A stretch of 57,801 nucleotides of DNA from Bacillus_CJ salitolerans. GTDB lineage: Bacteria; Bacillota; Bacilli; Bacillales; SA4. The stretch covers positions 1 to 57,801 of the forward strand of contig NZ_JBHUEM010000013.1 of the NCBI RefSeq assembly GCF_042680805.1, given 5' to 3'. The notes beneath the pieces are model-generated. The model had not been told where the DNA came from. It ran no database searches and saw nothing but the letters and a program-made list of their open reading frames with translations. Made by a program: the position numbers and the translations under genes. Below, piece by piece: positions 32,565 to 41,067 of this stretch (the first letter of the stretch is position 1; each line of letters starts with the position of its first letter).

Positions 32565-34034
32565 ATGACAAATACCATTTTTGTATTGGGGCTAGGTGCA
32601 GGTGAACTTGGCCAACTATCCTTGAATATGTATAACAAAATAAAATCACTACCTTTATTGTATGTTAGAACGTATGATCATCCTATTATCTCAGATTTAG
32701 AGAAGGAAGGAATAAGAATACATAGTTTTGATTCCATTTATGAACAGAATGACAGTTTTCAGGCAGTTTACGATGAGATTGTGGAAATATTATGTGATCG
32801 TGCAAAAGAGAGTGATTTATATTATGCGGTTCCAGGTCACCCTCTCGTTGCAGAAAAAACCGTACAAATGCTCTTAGAGAAAAGAACTGACGGTCTAAAA
32901 GTTGTGATCGAAGGAGGCAGTAGTTTTATTGATCCTATGTTAACAGCACTTGAAATCGACCCAATTGAAGGCTTTCAAATACTTGATGCAACATCTTTCC
33001 AGGTCAAAGAGCTACAGCTTGAGCAGCACATGATTATTTGTCAGGTATATGATCAATTCGTTGCTTCAGATGTGAAGTTATCTTTGATGGAAAGGTTACC
33101 GGATGACTATGAAGTCTTTGTTGTTACGGCTGCAGGAACGTCCATTCAAGAGATAAAAAAAGTCCCATTATATGAATTAGATCATGGAATGAATGTTAAC
33201 AATCTAACTACTCTATATATTCCACCAGTAAAGGATGAGCAGCTCCTATATAGTCAATTTTATATGTTGCGCAAGGTGATAGCTGATTTAAGAGGGCCGA
33301 ATGGATGTCCATGGGACAAAGAGCAAACCCATCAATCTCTAAAGCCTTACCTTTTGGAGGAGGCATATGAAGTAATAGAAGCGATTGATGAAGAAGATGA
33401 TGACCATTTAGTGGAAGAACTAGGGGATGTCTTGCTTCAAGTGATGCTCCATGCACAAATTGGTGAAGATGAAGGCTGGTTTAGCATTGATGATATTATA
33501 AAGTCTATCACTGCAAAGATGATTAGGCGACATCCGCATGTGTTTGGTAATGTGACGGCAAATACAGCAGAGGACGTCGTTAAGAATTGGGATGCTATTA
33601 AAAAGCAAGAAGCAAAATCAGAGGACGATTCCATCCTTCAATCAATCCCTGGTTCCTTACCAGGTTTAATGCTCGCCTACAAGCTTCAAAAGAAAGCAGC
33701 AAAGGTAGGATTTGACTGGACTGATGTAGAACCTATTTGGGGAAAGGTGTATGAAGAGATAGAAGAGTTAAAACAGGAGATTGCTGAAAAATCCCCACAG
33801 GAAAGAATTTCAAAGGAATTTGGAGATTTATTATTTGCTCTTGTCAATTTAGGTCGATTTTATGGAGTTGAACCAGAAGTTGCGATTTCAGAAACCAATA
33901 GTAAATTTAAGAAAAGGTTTCAGTACATTGAGCGAGAAGTAAAGAGAAAAGGATTGAAAATGGAAAACTTACCTCTAGAGCAGTTAGATCAATATTGGGA
34001 GGAAGCAAAAATGAAAGAGGGTAAAGGGGACTGA
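32565..34034 (+). CDS. yabN: MazG-family NTP pyrophosphohydrolase with methylase-like domain (YabN)
   Basis: 489-residue two-domain protein. Residues 1 to about 225 form a tetrapyrrole-methylase-like (SAM) domain (VLGLGAGELGQLS, AVPGHPLVAEKTV); the rest holds a MazG nucleotide pyrophosphohydrolase with GPNGCPWDKEQTHQSL, the metal-binding EEAYEVIEAI and EELGD, and IRRHPHVFG. MazG hydrolyses non-canonical NTPs and may lower ppGpp-related stress; the methylase part has no proven substrate. ATG 32565 follows AAGGAGG. rqcP begins four bases after the stop. Confidence 0.93.
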   Translation: MTNTIFVLGLGAGELGQLSLNMYNKIKSLPLLYVRTYDHPIISDLEKEGIRIHSFDSIYEQNDSFQAVYDEIVEILCDRAKESDLYYAVPGHPLVAEKTVQMLLEKRTDGLKVVIEGGSSFIDPMLTALEIDPIEGFQILDATSFQVKELQLEQHMIICQVYDQFVASDVKLSLMERLPDDYEVFVVTAAGTSIQEIKKVPLYELDHGMNVNNLTTLYIPPVKDEQLLYSQFYMLRKVIADLRGPNGCPWDKEQTHQSLKPYLLEEAYEVIEAIDEEDDDHLVEELGDVLLQVMLHAQIGEDEGWFSIDDIIKSITAKMIRRHPHVFGNVTANTAEDVVKNWDAIKKQEAKSEDDSILQSIPGSLPGLMLAYKLQKKAAKVGFDWTDVEPIWGKVYEEIEELKQEIAEKSPQERISKEFGDLLFALVNLGRFYGVEPEVAISETNSKFKKRFQYIEREVKRKGLKMENLPLEQLDQYWEEAKMKEGKGD

Positions 34035-34038
34035 GGTC

Positions 34039-34314
34039 ATGAGATTAGATAAATTTTTAAAGGTATCAAGATTAATTAAAAGAAGAACACTTGCAAAGGA
34101 AGTAGCCGATCAAGGGAGAATAAAAATTAATGGTATCGAGGCAAAAGCTAGTTCGAACGTGAAAATCGGTGATACGTTAACAGTAAGATTCGGTCAAAAA
34201 CTCGTTACAGTTGAAATCGATTCGATTCAAGAGACTTCAAAGAAAGAGGAAGCAGCTCAAATGTATACCGTCATAAAAGAAGAACGTTTAGATAGTGAAG
34301 AAAGTCTAACGTAG
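34039..34314 (+). CDS. rqcP: RQC P-site tRNA-stabilising factor RqcP (YabO)
   Basis: 91-residue Hsp15-type S4-domain protein (MRLDKFLKVSRLIKRRTLAK, GRIKINGIEAKASSNVKIGD). In B. subtilis it binds stalled 50S subunits and holds the P-site tRNA while RqcH adds C-terminal alanine tails to the nascent chain. It lies at the end of the yabM-yabN run, four bases after yabN, and ahead of the sporulation pair yabP-yabQ. Confidence 0.93.
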   Translation: MRLDKFLKVSRLIKRRTLAKEVADQGRIKINGIEAKASSNVKIGDTLTVRFGQKLVTVEIDSIQETSKKEEAAQMYTVIKEERLDSEESLT

Positions 34315-34386
34315 GCTTGTTCTAAATCAGCTCTCCCCTACATATGTTTGTAATAAAGTTTATTTTCATAGTGGGGGATGAAAAAC

Positions 34387-34689
34387 ATGAACCAATATTA
34401 CGACACAGGCTCTACAACCAAAACAACTCCTGAGCATGATGTGATTATGAGAGGAAGAAGACTATTAGATATTACGGGAGTAAAGCAAGTCGAGAGCTTT
34501 GATAATGAAGAATTCCTACTTGAAACAGTAATGGGAATTCTCGCGATTCGCGGCCAAGGTCTCCAAATGAAAAACCTTGATGTTGATAAAGGGATTGTTT
34601 CAATAAAAGGAAGAATCTTTGACATTGTCTATTTAGACGATCAACATGGGGAGAAAGCTAAAGGACTCTTTGGCAAGTTATTCAAATGA
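34387..34689 (+). CDS. yabP: Sporulation protein YabP
   Basis: 100-residue YabP/YqfC family protein, required in B. subtilis for efficient sporulation and expressed in the mother cell under sigma-E. Conserved core: LLDITGVKQVESFDNEEFLL and IRGQGLQMKNLDVDKG. I start at ATG 34387, nine bases after GGGGG; the ATG at 34378 abuts that site. The sequence before it contains ACATATG and TTCATAG elements that may belong to a sigma-E promoter, but the match is poor. The stop overlaps the yabQ start (ATGA). Confidence 0.9.
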   Translation: MNQYYDTGSTTKTTPEHDVIMRGRRLLDITGVKQVESFDNEEFLLETVMGILAIRGQGLQMKNLDVDKGIVSIKGRIFDIVYLDDQHGEKAKGLFGKLFK

Positions 34690-35306
34690 GCCTAACTATT
34701 CAATTTTACACAATGCTTGCTATGATTGGTATGGGAAGCTGGATTGGTGCTGCTCTTGATACATATGGTCGCTTCTTAAAGCGACCAACTAGAGCACGCT
34801 GGTTTGTTTTTATTAATGATGTCTTTTTTTGGATAGTACAAGGCCTCGTAATATTCTATATATTGCTTTTGGTAAATGAAGGGGAGCTTCGATTTTATGT
34901 CTTTTTAGCATTACTTTGTGGATATGCAGCATATAAGAGTCTCTTTCAATCCTATTACAATAAATTATTAGAATTTATCATAACAACCGTTATCAAATTG
35001 TACAAGTTCCTCGCGAAACTAGTTAGGGTTCTTATTATTAGGCCTATTCAGTTACTAATCCAAGCTACTATCGTTGTATTGGTTGGTTTGTGGAACATAT
35101 TATTAAAAATTCTTATACTTCTTATAAAAATTTGCTTTACGCCGATAAAGTGGATAGGTATAATACTTTGGAAGCTCGTTCCTAAAAAGATAAAAATGTT
35201 TTTTTCTCAAGTAGCAGGATTTTTCAAACAAATCAAGAATCTGAAAACTACGTGGAAAAAATTCAAGGACTTCTTAAAAAAATGGTGGACGAAATTTCGC
35301 AGTTAG
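34686..35306 (+). CDS. yabQ: Spore cortex biosynthesis protein YabQ
   Basis: 206-residue membrane protein. About five hydrophobic segments are visible (residues 5-22, 42-62, 68-85, 120-140 and 145-165), followed by a strongly basic, Lys/Trp-rich tail. B. subtilis YabQ sits in the outer forespore membrane and is needed for cortex formation. It overlaps yabP by four bases. The tail is longer and more basic than I recall for B. subtilis YabQ, but this class varies there. Confidence 0.9.
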   Translation: MSLTIQFYTMLAMIGMGSWIGAALDTYGRFLKRPTRARWFVFINDVFFWIVQGLVIFYILLLVNEGELRFYVFLALLCGYAAYKSLFQSYYNKLLEFIITTVIKLYKFLAKLVRVLIIRPIQLLIQATIVVLVGLWNILLKILILLIKICFTPIKWIGIILWKLVPKKIKMFFSQVAGFFKQIKNLKTTWKKFKDFLKKWWTKFRS

Positions 35307-35323
35307 GAGGGAGGAAAACGAGC

Positions 35324-35707
35324 ATGAATGCAATGAAAAGAGAAAAACATAAACAGATTCAATCAGACTACCAAAAAGTTGTAGTGGAAAAAGAAAAGCT
35401 CGTTTTACACCGTCGTCGTGGTCTAGTAAGGCGTTTAACTGTATTTGGAATCGTAGTTTCTATCGTTAGTTTCTTTATGATCACAACCTTTTTGTCACAA
35501 AACGAAGCACTTGGTCATAAGCTAGAACAGAGGAATAAATTGCAAGCCGAACTACAGAAAATGGAAACGAAACAAACAAGATTAGAAGAAGAAATTGTTA
35601 AACTAAATGATGATGAATATATAGCTAAAATTGCTAGAAGAGATTATTTTTTATCCAATGAAAACGAGATAATCTTTTCGATTCCTGAAGATGACACGGG
35701 CAATTGA
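35324..35707 (+). CDS. divIC: Cell-division protein DivIC (FtsB-like)
   Basis: 127-residue bitopic divisome protein: cytoplasmic basic head, one membrane segment at about residues 40-60 (LTVFGIVVSIVSFFMITTFL), then an extracellular coiled coil (residues 65-100) and the conserved DDEYIAKIARRDYFLS segment. It forms a complex with FtsL and DivIB that activates septal peptidoglycan synthesis. ATG 35324 follows AGGAGGGAGG; a longer frame would run back into yabQ. The stop codon lies inside the yabR -35 region. Confidence 0.95.
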   Translation: MNAMKREKHKQIQSDYQKVVVEKEKLVLHRRRGLVRRLTVFGIVVSIVSFFMITTFLSQNEALGHKLEQRNKLQAELQKMETKQTRLEEEIVKLNDDEYIAKIARRDYFLSNENEIIFSIPEDDTGN

Positions 35708-35733
35708 CACTATATTTTTTAATTGGTTATAAT
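35704..35733 (+). promoter_or_regulatory. Sigma-A promoter of yabR
   Basis: Consensus TTGACA (35704-35709) and TATAAT (35728-35733) with an 18-bp spacer. The TGA of divIC overlaps the -35 hexamer. Confidence 0.87.
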
Positions 35734-35787
35734 ATAAGCAATTTGATTTGTTGATTTTTTATTTATTTAAGGAGGAGCATTTTTTTT

Positions 35788-36243
35788 ATGTCAATCGAGG
35801 TAGGCAGCAAGCTACAAGGAAAGGTAACAGGCATTACAAATTTTGGAGCGTTTGTGGAGCTGCCAGGTGGTTCTACTGGTCTAGTTCATATTAGTGAAGT
35901 TGCTGATAACTACGTTAAAGATATTAATGAGCATCTAAAAGTTGGAGACGAAGTTGAAGTAAAGGTTATTAATGTTGAAAAGGATGGAAAAATTGGTCTA
36001 TCTATCAAAAAGGCAAAAGAAAGACCACCACAAGTATCATCTACACAACGTCCAAATGCCGGAGGCCGCCCGCGCGGAGGCTCTAACCGCCAGGGGTCAA
36101 ATTTCCGAGACCGTGATCAGCGTGAAACAGAAACATTCGAACAAAAAATGAATCGTTTTCTAAAAGATAGTGAAGATCGCTTATCTTCATTAAAACGCAA
36201 CACAGAATCGAAACGTGGAGGTCGTGGGGCTAGACGCGGTTAG
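35788..36243 (+). CDS. yabR: S1-domain RNA-binding protein YabR
   Basis: 151-residue protein of the GSP13/YugI type. Residues 1-75 are a single S1 domain (GSKLQGKVTGITNFGAFVEL, GLVHISEVAD, KIGLSIKKAK). The rest is a flexible, basic tail rich in Arg-Gly (GGRPRGGSNRQGS and a final RGGRGARRG). Such proteins bind ribosomes or mRNA; no specific role is proven. The tail resembles RNA-binding RG boxes. ATG 35788 follows AAGGAGGA. It ends with a terminator. Confidence 0.9.
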   Translation: MSIEVGSKLQGKVTGITNFGAFVELPGGSTGLVHISEVADNYVKDINEHLKVGDEVEVKVINVEKDGKIGLSIKKAKERPPQVSSTQRPNAGGRPRGGSNRQGSNFRDRDQRETETFEQKMNRFLKDSEDRLSSLKRNTESKRGGRGARRG

Positions 36244-36268
36244 CTTGCTGTCCGAATCTATATAAATC

Positions 36269-36299
36269 AAAGAGCTTACCTACCGGTAGGCTCTTTTTA
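36269..36299 (+). terminator. Terminator after yabR
   Basis: AAGAG pairs with CTCTT and, after a small bulge, CCTAC with GTAGG; five T follow. Confidence 0.8.
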
Positions 36300-36381
36300 C
36301 ATTGGTAAAAGGCTCATCTATTCGTCCTTAGTCGACATAAATGAAATATGATAACTTTTTACCAAGTTTTTCTTTAAAATC

Positions 36382-36410
36382 TCGACAAATTTTATTGGCA
36401 GTAATATGTA
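36382..36410 (+). promoter_or_regulatory. Possible residual promoter of the tRNA remnant
   Basis: TCGACA (36382-36387), 17 bp, TATGTA (36405-36410), about 47 bp before the tRNA-like sequence. The -10 is poor, consistent with decay or chance. A 105-codon open frame over 36341-36658 crosses the tRNA remnant and its terminator and is not a gene. Confidence 0.3.
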
Positions 36411-36456
36411 ATGACTGTAAGATTTCAAATAGGTTTTTAGATAAAAATACATTTAG

Positions 36457-36533
36457 GGTGGTGTATCACAGCTTGCCAAAGCGTACGGTTCCTACCCGTG
36501 AGGCCTGTGGTTCTATTTCCACAACCGCTATTA
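36457..36533 (+). pseudogene. Degenerate elongator tRNA-Met (anticodon CAT changed to CCT)
   Basis: A gap-free 77-base alignment to Bacillus elongator tRNA-Met, as I recall it, gives about 75% identity, with the stretch GCGTACGGTTC-TACCCGTGA nearly intact. The anticodon stem TACGG/CCGTG is kept but the anticodon reads CCT. The D-stem and T-stem are broken, the T-loop is TTCTATT, and the encoded CCA is TTA. Six of seven acceptor pairs can still form, with G-T pairs. B. subtilis has tRNA-Met and tRNA-Glu genes at this position, between yabR and spoIIE. A read as a real tRNA-Arg(CCU) is unlikely because of the broken arms. Confidence 0.8.
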
Positions 36534-36570
36534 AAAAAAGACTGTCGCATAAAAGAGGCAGTCTTTTTTA
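36534..36570 (+). terminator. Terminator after the tRNA remnant
   Basis: AAAAAGACTG pairs with CAGTCTTTTT over a loop of about 14 bases, then TTA. It begins immediately after the remnant, as expected for a former tRNA transcription unit. Confidence 0.85.
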
Positions 36571-36621
36571 TTTGCAATTTTCTAAAAAAATATGGTTTTT
36601 CTGTTCTCTTTTAGTGAAACT

Positions 36622-36687
36622 CGTCGAACGTTTTATAAAGCTTGTCCTGTTCTTTTGACAAAAAATTGAAAGATGCTTGTTTATAAT
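36622..36687 (+). promoter_or_regulatory. Spo0A-activated sigma-A promoter of spoIIE (21-bp spacer)
   Basis: TTGACA (36655-36660) and TATAAT (36682-36687) are both perfect but 21 bp apart, the non-standard spacing known for B. subtilis spoIIE and spoIIG, which makes the promoter depend on Spo0A~P. Spo0A-box-like sites are CGTCGAA (36622-36628) and TGACAAA (36656-36662), each 6 of 7. Confidence 0.87.
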
Positions 36688-36723
36688 TACAACCATCAAT
36701 AATATTCGGGTGGAGGTAATATT

Positions 36724-39198
36724 ATGCAAAAAACCGAAAGGAACATAACAGGTCCCTGGACAGAATTAGCGACGGTCGATCGAATATATAACACAATTCT
36801 TCAAACGACTTCAAAACTACAGCAAAAAATAGAAATCATCTTATTTCAAAAAGGCTTATTAATTGTAATGATTGGTTTCTTACTAGGGAGAGCACTAATT
36901 CTTGAACAAATTATGCCTTTCGCGATTCCTTTCTATGCAGCTGTTTTTATGATGAGAAGAGAAAAATCAATCTTAGCAATGTTTGCCTTATTAGCTGGTG
37001 CGACAACTGTTGGCTTTGGAAACGCAGGTATCGTTTTCACATCGATTATATTTTTTTTAGTTATTCGGCTCATTGCAAATAAAATTAACTATTCAACGGT
37101 AAAATCTCTTCCTTATCTAGTGTTTTTTGCTAGTGTACTATCGAATATTGCGTTTACAGTAGTGATTTCTAAACCCCTTAGCTTATATCATTTATCGATG
37201 GTAGCGGTTGAGGCAGCGCTCAGCTTCATTCTTACGATGATCTTCTTACAAAGTGTTCCACTCATTAGTTTGAGGAAACGGAAGCAGGCTTTAAAAACAG
37301 AAGAGATTATTTGCTTAATTATTTTAATTGCATCGGTTCTGACAGGAACTATTGGATGGTCACTATACGATATGTCTATAGAACATATTTTCTCTCGCTA
37401 TTTAGTCCTTATATTTGCATTTTGCGCAGGGGCTACGATTGGATCCACGGTTGGTGTAGTAACTGGATTGATTCTGAGTTTAGCGAATGTGACAAGCTTA
37501 TATCAAATGAGTTTATTAGCTTTTTCTGGATTACTAGGGGGACTATTAAAAGAAGGTAGAAAATTTGGTGTTGCAGTTGGGTTATTAATTGGAACACTTT
37601 TGATTGGTTTGTATGGTGAAAACCAAAGTGAATTGCTAAATACTGTGTTTGAATCATTACTCGCCATCGCTCTTTTCTTTCTCACACCACAAAATTTGCT
37701 TTCAAAATTAGCAAGATATATTCCAGGAACAGCTGAGCACACAGCCGAACAACAACAATACTTACGGAAAATTAGAGATGTTACGGCAAACCGGGTTGAG
37801 CAGTTTTCAAGCGTTTTTCAAGCATTATCAAAAAGCTTCTCTCAATACGGATTGCTCCAGGAAGATAAAGATGATGATAGAGAGATAGACTACTTTTTAA
37901 GTAATGTGACGGAAAAAACATGTCAAACTTGCTTTAAAAAAGAACAGTGCTGGGCAAAAAACTTTAATACAACCTATGAGTACATGCATAAGATTATGCG
38001 GGAATCTGAAGATTTATCGTTTGGTCGAAACGTCAATTTTCATAGAGAATGGGAAAAGCATTGTGTAAAGCCAGCTAAGGTAATCGATGCAATCCAACAT
38101 GAATTAACCTATTATCAGGCAAATCAAAAATTAAAAAAGCAGGTTAGAGAAAGTCGCCGTCTTGTAGCCGACCAGTTACTAGGTGTGTCACAAGTTATGG
38201 GGGATTTTGCAAGAGAAATACAAAGAGAAAGGGAAAATCATACGATTCAAGAGGATCAAATTCTAGATGCACTTCGTGATTTTGGTATTGAAATTGGACA
38301 TGCCGATATATACAGCTTAGAGCAAGGAAATGTAGATATTGAAATGAGTGTTCCATATTGTAACGGAAGTGGAGAATGCGAAAAATTAATTGCACCTATT
38401 CTTTCAGAAATATTACAAGAGACGATTATTGTGAAAAAAGAAGAGTGCTCCGCTTATCCAAATGGAAATTGTCATGTTACGTTCGGCTCTGCCAAAACTT
38501 TTGTTATAGAAACAGGTATTGCTAACGCTGCTAAAGGAGGAGCCTTTGTTTCAGGTGATAGCTATTCAACGATTGAGCTTGGCGCTGGCAAGTATGCTAT
38601 TGCCATTAGTGATGGTATGGGTAACGGTGAAAGAGCGCACCTAGAAAGTAATGAAACACTATTACTCTTACAAAAAATATTGCAAAGTGGTATAGAGGAA
38701 AAGGTCGCTATTAAATCGGTAAATTCAGTTCTGTCATTAAGAACGACAGATGAAATTTTTACAACGCTTGATTTAGCGATGATTGACTTGCAGGATGCAA
38801 GTGCCAAATTTTTAAAGATTGGTTCAACACCTAGCTTTGTGAAACGCGCAGAAAAGGTAATGAAGATAGAAGCTAGTAACCTACCAATGGGCATTATTCA
38901 AGAATTCGAAGTGGATGTCGTAAGTGAACAATTAAAGGCTGGCGATTTACTCATTATGATGAGTGATGGGATTTTTGAAGGACCAAAGCACGTTGAAAAT
39001 TATGATGTATGGATGAAGAGAAAGATAAAGGAAGTGGAAACGGAAGACCCACAAGAAGTAGCGGACTTGATCATGGAAGAAGTCATTCGAACTAGAGGTG
39101 GACAAATAGAAGATGATATGACCATTGTAGTTGCAAAAGTAAAACATAACCTACCTAAATGGTCTGCCATCCCTTTATACCATAAGAAAGTAATGTAA
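36724..39198 (+). CDS. spoIIE: Stage II sporulation protein E (serine phosphatase)
   Basis: 824-residue membrane phosphatase. Residues about 45-330 contain roughly ten transmembrane segments; 340-590 is the regulatory/oligomerisation region that binds FtsZ; the C-terminus is a PP2C-type phosphatase with metal-binding aspartates in AISDGMGNG (Asp630) and MSDGIFEG (Asp748). SpoIIE joins the polar septum and dephosphorylates SpoIIAA in the forespore, releasing sigma-F. ATG 36724 follows GGAGGTAAT. Its promoter carries the Spo0A-type 21-bp spacing. Confidence 0.97.
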   Translation: MQKTERNITGPWTELATVDRIYNTILQTTSKLQQKIEIILFQKGLLIVMIGFLLGRALILEQIMPFAIPFYAAVFMMRREKSILAMFALLAGATTVGFGNAGIVFTSIIFFLVIRLIANKINYSTVKSLPYLVFFASVLSNIAFTVVISKPLSLYHLSMVAVEAALSFILTMIFLQSVPLISLRKRKQALKTEEIICLIILIASVLTGTIGWSLYDMSIEHIFSRYLVLIFAFCAGATIGSTVGVVTGLILSLANVTSLYQMSLLAFSGLLGGLLKEGRKFGVAVGLLIGTLLIGLYGENQSELLNTVFESLLAIALFFLTPQNLLSKLARYIPGTAEHTAEQQQYLRKIRDVTANRVEQFSSVFQALSKSFSQYGLLQEDKDDDREIDYFLSNVTEKTCQTCFKKEQCWAKNFNTTYEYMHKIMRESEDLSFGRNVNFHREWEKHCVKPAKVIDAIQHELTYYQANQKLKKQVRESRRLVADQLLGVSQVMGDFAREIQRERENHTIQEDQILDALRDFGIEIGHADIYSLEQGNVDIEMSVPYCNGSGECEKLIAPILSEILQETIIVKKEECSAYPNGNCHVTFGSAKTFVIETGIANAAKGGAFVSGDSYSTIELGAGKYAIAISDGMGNGERAHLESNETLLLLQKILQSGIEEKVAIKSVNSVLSLRTTDEIFTTLDLAMIDLQDASAKFLKIGSTPSFVKRAEKVMKIEASNLPMGIIQEFEVDVVSEQLKAGDLLIMMSDGIFEGPKHVENYDVWMKRKIKEVETEDPQEVADLIMEEVIRTRGGQIEDDMTIVVAKVKHNLPKWSAIPLYHKKVM

Positions 39199-39335
39199 CG
39201 ATGGAAGATTAAGAGACTGACCAAAATAAGCAAATTTAGAACAAGGATTTACTAGTTTAAAAAAACTAATAGAAACGTATAAAACAAAGAAATCCCGTCC
39301 ATGATGGTAATACATTAAGAAGGAGGGGATGGCAG

Positions 39336-40073
39336 TTGAAAAAAGGTACAATTAAGCAAATCCTATTAATCACAGATGGTTGTTCAAATCAAGGGGAAGA
39401 TCCAATTGCGATGGCTGCCCTAGCAAAAGAGCAAGGGATCACAGTTAATGTTATTGGTGTAATGGAAGAGGATGTAATAGATGGTAAGGGAATGCAAGAG
39501 ATAGATGGAATCGCAATGTCAGGTGGTGGAGTAAGTCAGGTCGTATATTCACAACAGCTCTCACAAACGGTTCAAATGGTGACGAGAAAAGCTATGACAC
39601 AAACTATACAAGGTGTTGTAAATAAGGAACTCCAGCAAATTTTAGGTTCAACCACCACTATGGAAGATTTACCCCCAGATAAACGTGGTGAAGTGATGGA
39701 GGTCGTGGATGAAATCGGTGAAACATCTGATCTTGAGGTACTTGTATTAGTGGATACTAGTGCAAGTATGAAACACAAGCTACCAACTGTAAAGGAGGCA
39801 CTACTAGATTTATCACTAAGTTTAAATGCACGTATCGGTGATAATCATTTCTCAGTGTTTGTATTTCCTGGGAAAAAGAAAGACGTTGAAAAAGTACTAG
39901 ATTGGACTCCTAAGCTAGAATCGTTATCGTCCATATTTCCAAAGCTGACAACAGGGGGGATTACACCAACCGGTCCTGCTATACGTGAAGCATTATCTCA
40001 CTTTGGAAAGAAACGTTCATTAAGGAGTCTGATTTCTCGTGAAGAACAATATTTTGAAGAATCCGGCATGTAA
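39336..40073 (+). CDS. yabS: VWA-domain protein YabS
   Basis: 245-residue von Willebrand factor A protein with the metal-dependent adhesion motif DTSAS at 140-144. The N-terminal third also begins with a VWA-like strand and loop, LLITDGCSNQGEDP, so the protein appears to hold two related halves. Function is unknown; in B. subtilis the gene is expressed during sporulation. It starts at TTG 39336 behind AAGGAGGGG. It overlaps yabT by 35 bases, so the two products may act together. Confidence 0.87.
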   Translation: MKKGTIKQILLITDGCSNQGEDPIAMAALAKEQGITVNVIGVMEEDVIDGKGMQEIDGIAMSGGGVSQVVYSQQLSQTVQMVTRKAMTQTIQGVVNKELQQILGSTTTMEDLPPDKRGEVMEVVDEIGETSDLEVLVLVDTSASMKHKLPTVKEALLDLSLSLNARIGDNHFSVFVFPGKKKDVEKVLDWTPKLESLSSIFPKLTTGGITPTGPAIREALSHFGKKRSLRSLISREEQYFEESGM

Positions 40074-41067
40074 GGTCACACCTGGAACAGTCATTGTTGG
40101 GAAATGGCATGCTCAGTCGTATAGAGTCATGAAGCCTTTAGGCTATGGAGCTAACGGTGTTGTCTACTTAGCAAATGGAAAAGCAGGTCAAGTTGCCTTA
40201 AAAATAAGTGACAATAGCATGTCCATCACGTCAGAAGTCAATGTATTAAAAAAATTTTCAAAGGTCCAAGGATCTTCCCTTGGGCCTTCTTTGCTAGACG
40301 TCGACGATTGGTTCCGAACAGATAATGGAATAACAGTTCCGTTCTATGTAATGGAATTTGTAAATGGAGATAATTTCATTGAATTTATTGAAAAACGTGG
40401 TACAGAGTGGACAGGCATCCTTTGCTCACAACTGTTGTTAGATTTGGATAAGCTCCACGAGGCTGGATGGGTATTTGGGGATTTAAAACCGGACAATTTA
40501 TTAGTAACGGGTCCTCCTCCTAAGATTAGGTGGCTAGATGTTGGAGGTGTTACGATTCAAGGTCGTTCCATAAAAGAATTCACAGAGTTTTTTGACCGAG
40601 GTTATTGGGGAATGGGTTCAAGAGTGGCAGAACCAACTTATGACCTCTTTGCCGTGGCGATGATTATGATTAATGCATCGTTTCCTAAAAGATTTGCTAA
40701 AACAGAGGACACTAAGCACCAATTAAGGAATGTCATTTTGACGCACTCATCCCTTCGTCAGTACCATGATGTTATCATGAAGGCAATTGAGGGGAAATAT
40801 TCAAAGGCACTTGATATGAGAAGAGATTTGGTCATTGCAATGAGTAAATCGAATGTCTCAACTTCACAGCCAGCTAAAGGTGGAAATGTAAAAGCAAATG
40901 TAGTTCCTAAGACGAAACCAACAAAGAAACCAGCAAACCAATCGGTAAAAAGAACTGATCGTAAAAGTAAGAAGAAAAAGGAATCATTTGGTCTAACGGA
41001 GACTCTGTTAATTCTACTCTTTTTATTTCTAGCTTATGTTCTCTATATATATGGACAACTTATTTAA
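40039..41067 (+). CDS. yabT: Membrane Ser/Thr protein kinase YabT
   Basis: 342-residue Hanks-type kinase with a single C-terminal membrane helix (about 320-340) after a Lys-rich linker. G-loop GYGANG (35-40), ATP lysine Lys55, catalytic loop GDLKPDN (Asp148-Asn153) in place of the usual HRDLKxxN, and DVGG (Asp167) in place of DFG. B. subtilis YabT works in the forespore, is stimulated by DNA and phosphorylates RecA. There is no extracellular sensor domain. Start GTG 40039 lies within yabS, 11 bases after AAGGAG. Confidence 0.92.
   Translation: MKNNILKNPACKVTPGTVIVGKWHAQSYRVMKPLGYGANGVVYLANGKAGQVALKISDNSMSITSEVNVLKKFSKVQGSSLGPSLLDVDDWFRTDNGITVPFYVMEFVNGDNFIEFIEKRGTEWTGILCSQLLLDLDKLHEAGWVFGDLKPDNLLVTGPPPKIRWLDVGGVTIQGRSIKEFTEFFDRGYWGMGSRVAEPTYDLFAVAMIMINASFPKRFAKTEDTKHQLRNVILTHSSLRQYHDVIMKAIEGKYSKALDMRRDLVIAMSKSNVSTSQPAKGGNVKANVVPKTKPTKKPANQSVKRTDRKSKKKKESFGLTETLLILLFLFLAYVLYIYGQLI

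Noticed and set aside
36457..36533. Functional tRNA-Arg(CCU)
   Set aside because: Anticodon CCT is present but the D- and T-stems cannot form, the T-loop lacks TTCRA and CCA is not encoded; similarity is to tRNA-Met.
36341..36658. 105-codon open frame between yabR and spoIIE
   Set aside because: It runs through the tRNA-Met remnant, a terminator and the spoIIE promoter.
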